DNA of 64,000 bases, taken from Ophiocordyceps camponoti-saundersi (nom. inval.). Its lineage: Eukaryota > Ascomycota > Sordariomycetes > Hypocreales > Ophiocordycipitaceae. The translations under genes and the position numbers were made by a program. The stretch spans positions 1-64,000 of the forward strand of contig PDHQ01000146.1 of the NCBI GenBank assembly GCA_003339415.1. The letters are read 5' to 3'. Under the pieces are notes generated by a model that saw only the letters and a program-made list of their open reading frames with translations, had not been told where the DNA came from and did no database searches. The stretch's first letter is position 1; each line of letters begins with the position of its first letter. Of the stretch, positions 60,846-64,000 are shown in pieces.

Positions 60846-62426
60846 GATTATAAAGTTATTTAGCTATTAATATAACCTTCGCTAATTATATATATTAGAA
60901 CTTTTTCTAAAATTTAGATTATTATAATTATAAAATATAAGTACCTTTTACTTAAAATTAATATATTTTTGCTATAAATATTAATAAATACCTATTACTT
61001 AGTTAATATACTTAGCTTATTAGCTATAGTAATAATAAGTAAGGGAATTTCCTTAAAGGTTTTTAGTTTTTCCTCTTTTTAGAATATTATACGCTTAGGT
61101 ACTTATTAAGCTATTAAAGTAAATTCTAATAATATATAAAAAGAGGGGGTTATTTTTACTAATATAATTAAATAATTATATATTATTTTTTTAACTAAGT
61201 AAGTAATTTTTTAGTTTTAATTTAATTTATAATTAATATATATTAAAAGTAAAATATTTACTAAGCGCGATTTTCTAAGAAATATTTCTTATTATAAATA
61301 TATTAGGTAGCTAATTAGTAAAAGTTAACTTTATTAAATATAAAAGAATAAGTTTTAAGTTCCTTATTTTAGCGCGTGTTTATAATTACTAATACTTAAA
61401 CTAAACTAGTTAAGCGCTATATATATAAAGTATATAAATAATTATATAAAGTATAAAGTAATTAAAAATCTTATTATAAAAAAAGTTATTTATATAGTAA
61501 TTAAGGTAGCTTTTAGCTAAGCTTTAATTATAACTTTTAAATATTAAATAGAAACTTACTTTATATAAAGTTTATAATAAGTTATATATTAATAAAAATA
61601 GTAAAAAAATATAATTTAATATATTAAAAAGACCCGCGCTATTATATATTATAATAATACTTATATTAATTAAGTTATTTAAGTAGCTACTAAGTATATA
61701 ATATTTTAAAGTTTATAGCTTTTTATTATTTATAAGGACTTTATTATTAAAGTAACTAAAACCTTATCTAGCGTTAATTATTTTATTATAGCTATATTAG
61801 CTTAAATATAAAAGTAGTATATTTTCTATATTTAAACTTTTAACTTTTTTAAGTAAATAAATAAAAAGTTATATTATATTTATCGCGCTATTAAAAATAA
61901 CGCAAAGTTATAAAGAAGCTTATCTTTTTATAATTATTCTCCTATTTTATATTTGCTACCTCTTATTATTAAGTTTACCGCCGCTTTTATATTTATTAAG
62001 TTTAAGTTAAAGTTTAATTAGCTTAATAAGCTTGATAAGCTAAAGCTAGCCCCTATTAAGCTAGAGACTACTCTTACCGCTAAGAAAAGCGCTATTATCG
62101 CTTATAGTATAACTATACTACCTTTATATAAGGAGATTTTTAGCTTTATTTAAAATAGTTTAGTTAATAATATACTTAATAATAAGAATTATATAATTTT
62201 AATTAATAATAATATTATATTTAGTAAGAAACTTATAGCTAAAAAGGAGCTTAAGCTAGTTATTTCCGCTTTAAGCTATATTTATAATTATAGCTATAAC
62301 TATAGCTATAGTTATTATAATTATTAACGCTCCCACGCTTAGTATAATTAAATTAGTTTTTTATCTATAGTTAATAGTTTAGATTTAATACTAAGTAAGT
62401 AATTAGTAAAATAAATAATATAAGTT
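60846..62426. other. AT-rich gene-free stretch
   Basis: RIP-like sequence with no open frame. A moderately GC-richer patch at about 62030-62110 and A/T-repeat runs near 62200-62330 suggest decayed transposon coding sequence, but no family was recognised. Confidence 0.45.
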
Positions 62427-64000
62427 ATTTATTTATTTATTTATATACTAAGGGCCTTTATAATATCTAAAGCTTTTATAATATAATAAATAGGAAAAAT
62501 CCCTTAAAGTAAGGTAAAACCCCCTAACTATAAAAAGAAAAGCTTACTATACGCTTATATAAAAGTATAATAATAGCTAGCTACGGTATAATATAATAAG
62601 CTTATTACTTAGGGGTAATCTTAGATAATATAAGAAAATAGGGTAAGGAGGGGAGTATAAAAAAAGGAAAGTTTATAAAATATAAGGCGGAAAAGGCGGG
62701 CGGTATAATATAGCGCGGGGCAGTATAAGGTAGTATAAGGCGGTATAGGGCGGTATAAGGTAAGGTAATATAGCGCGGGGCGGAGGAAGGATAGTCTAAG
62801 GGGGGGGTAAGGTAAAATAATAAAGTAGCCGCTTTATTATCTATTAGTAATTAGAGGGGGGGGGGGCTATATTTTTTTCTTTTTTACCTCCCTTTTCTTT
62901 TCTTTTTTTTCTTTTTTTTATTATTTTTAGAAAAAGGTATATTTCTAACCCCCTCCCTGAACCTTTTTTTTTAACTTTTATAATAAAAGAAAGGTAATAA
63001 AGGTTATATAATTATATATTAATAAAATAATAATATTATAATACTTAAGATTACTTATAAAAAGCTTTATAATTTTCTTTATAATATATATATAGCTTAA
63101 CTAGCTAATTATAAAGTCTTATATTAAAAATAATAAAGTAGGTAATTTTTTATTATATAACTATATATAAAGCTAATAAAATATATAAGCCCTTAATTAG
63201 CTAATTATTATAATTATATAAAAACTTAATATAAATATTAAAAAGTAAGTAAAGCTAAAAGTAAAGTTAAAAGCGGGGTTAAAGTTTAAAAGCTAACTAA
63301 GCTATAAATTTATTTAGATAAGTTATATATAGCGGCTATAAAGGCGGCTAAGTATATTAGCGAAAAAGGGAAACTAAATAGCTTATAAATAAATATAAAG
63401 CGGAGTATAAAATAAAGGAGGGTTAAGCTATTAATTATAAATAAAAATAAATCTAAGCTAACTTATATTACGCCTAAGCGCGGAATAAAATATTAAAGCT
63501 TTATTTTACTATAATAATAATAATAGCCTAGGCTAGCGCCTTAGCTAAGGTAATTATTTTAATAGCTACCCCTAATACCCCTTATACCGCTATAATTATT
63601 AATCCTTCTTTTTAGGAGACTTTTATATTAGTCTTATTATATTAAAATATACTTATTATAAATAAGTAAACGATTATCGGAGCTAGTAGGGCGGGGAGCA
63701 GAGCGGTAAAAATAGCGATAATAATAAAGATAGTAATAATTATAGCTAATTTAGCTATTATACTAAAGATAAAAGTAATAATAATAATAAAGTTAAAAGC
63801 GAGGGCGGAGATAATAAAGATAATAATAATAAAGATAGTAATAATAAAAATAATAATAGTAAAAGTAATAATAATAGAGTTTATAATAAAGGCGGCGATA
63901 ATAGTAATAATAGTAATAGTAGCGGTAATAAAGCTATTAATAAAAATAACTATTATTATTATTACTTATTTAAAGCTAGACCTTTATTTTAAAGAAGTTA
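62427..64000 (-). mobile_element. Tad-like LINE, copy 3, 3' end only (runs off the window)
   Basis: Reverse complement of the last 1.57 kb of LINE copies 1 and 2. It starts with the tail complement ttatttatttatttatat, then the aagggcctttataatatc block, the poly-purine/pyrimidine block near 62860-62960, and ATT/AAT repeats near 63700-63990. The remaining 5' part lies beyond position 64000. Confidence 0.83.
62690..62790. repeat. GC-rich 10-bp minisatellite in the LINE 3' region, copy 3
   Basis: Units gcggtataag/ggcggtatag, the reverse complement of the arrays at 15903 and 25855. Confidence 0.72.

Overview
The window reads as a piece of a filamentous ascomycete (Pezizomycotina) genome. It holds one intact protein gene inside about 59 kb of extremely AT-rich transposon graveyard. 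The flanks have almost no CpA or TpG dinucleotides, are saturated with TpA, and still keep CpG. That is the footprint of repeat-induced point mutation (RIP). Species cannot be named from the sequence.

The gene lies in a sharply bounded normal-GC island at about 30.5-35.6 kb. It encodes a complete pentafunctional AROM polypeptide covering steps 2-6 of the shikimate pathway: 3-dehydroquinate synthase, EPSP synthase, shikimate kinase, type I 3-dehydroquinase and shikimate dehydrogenase, in the usual fungal order. The best model starts at the ATG at 30725, removes a 69-nt intron near the 3' end (35363-35431) and stops at 35506, giving 1570 residues. Reading through the intron gives a wrong C-terminus. 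Every catalytic motif checked is present, and the gene shows no RIP damage.

Left flank (1-30.5 kb): insertions nested four levels deep. The remnant of a Gypsy-type element (family GB) is split by a second Gypsy-type element (GA, 1720-26868). GA is itself split by a 1.78-kb short LTR element (TRIM-like) and by two Tad-like LINEs. The second LINE is split by a 1.88-kb element E. Removing the insertions restores GA to about 6.9 kb, the length of the uninterrupted GA copy on the other side of the gene. Next to the gene, a second TRIM copy in inverse orientation sits inside a 10-bp minisatellite.

Right flank (35.6-64 kb): an uninterrupted GA (37107-44032), a second E split by a 6.0-kb LTR element (LTR-C), a full-length GB (53901-59815), a tRNA-derived SINE-like element that largely escaped RIP, and the 3' part of a third LINE on the minus strand. 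Element boundaries were set by matching LTRs, target-site duplications (TSDs) and comparison of filled with empty sites inside the window. Names GA, GB, E, LTR-C and TRIM are local labels. I found no defence system, CRISPR array, secondary-metabolite cluster or other new multi-gene system. The notable content is the lone AROM gene in RIP heterochromatin and the unusually readable transposon stratigraphy.
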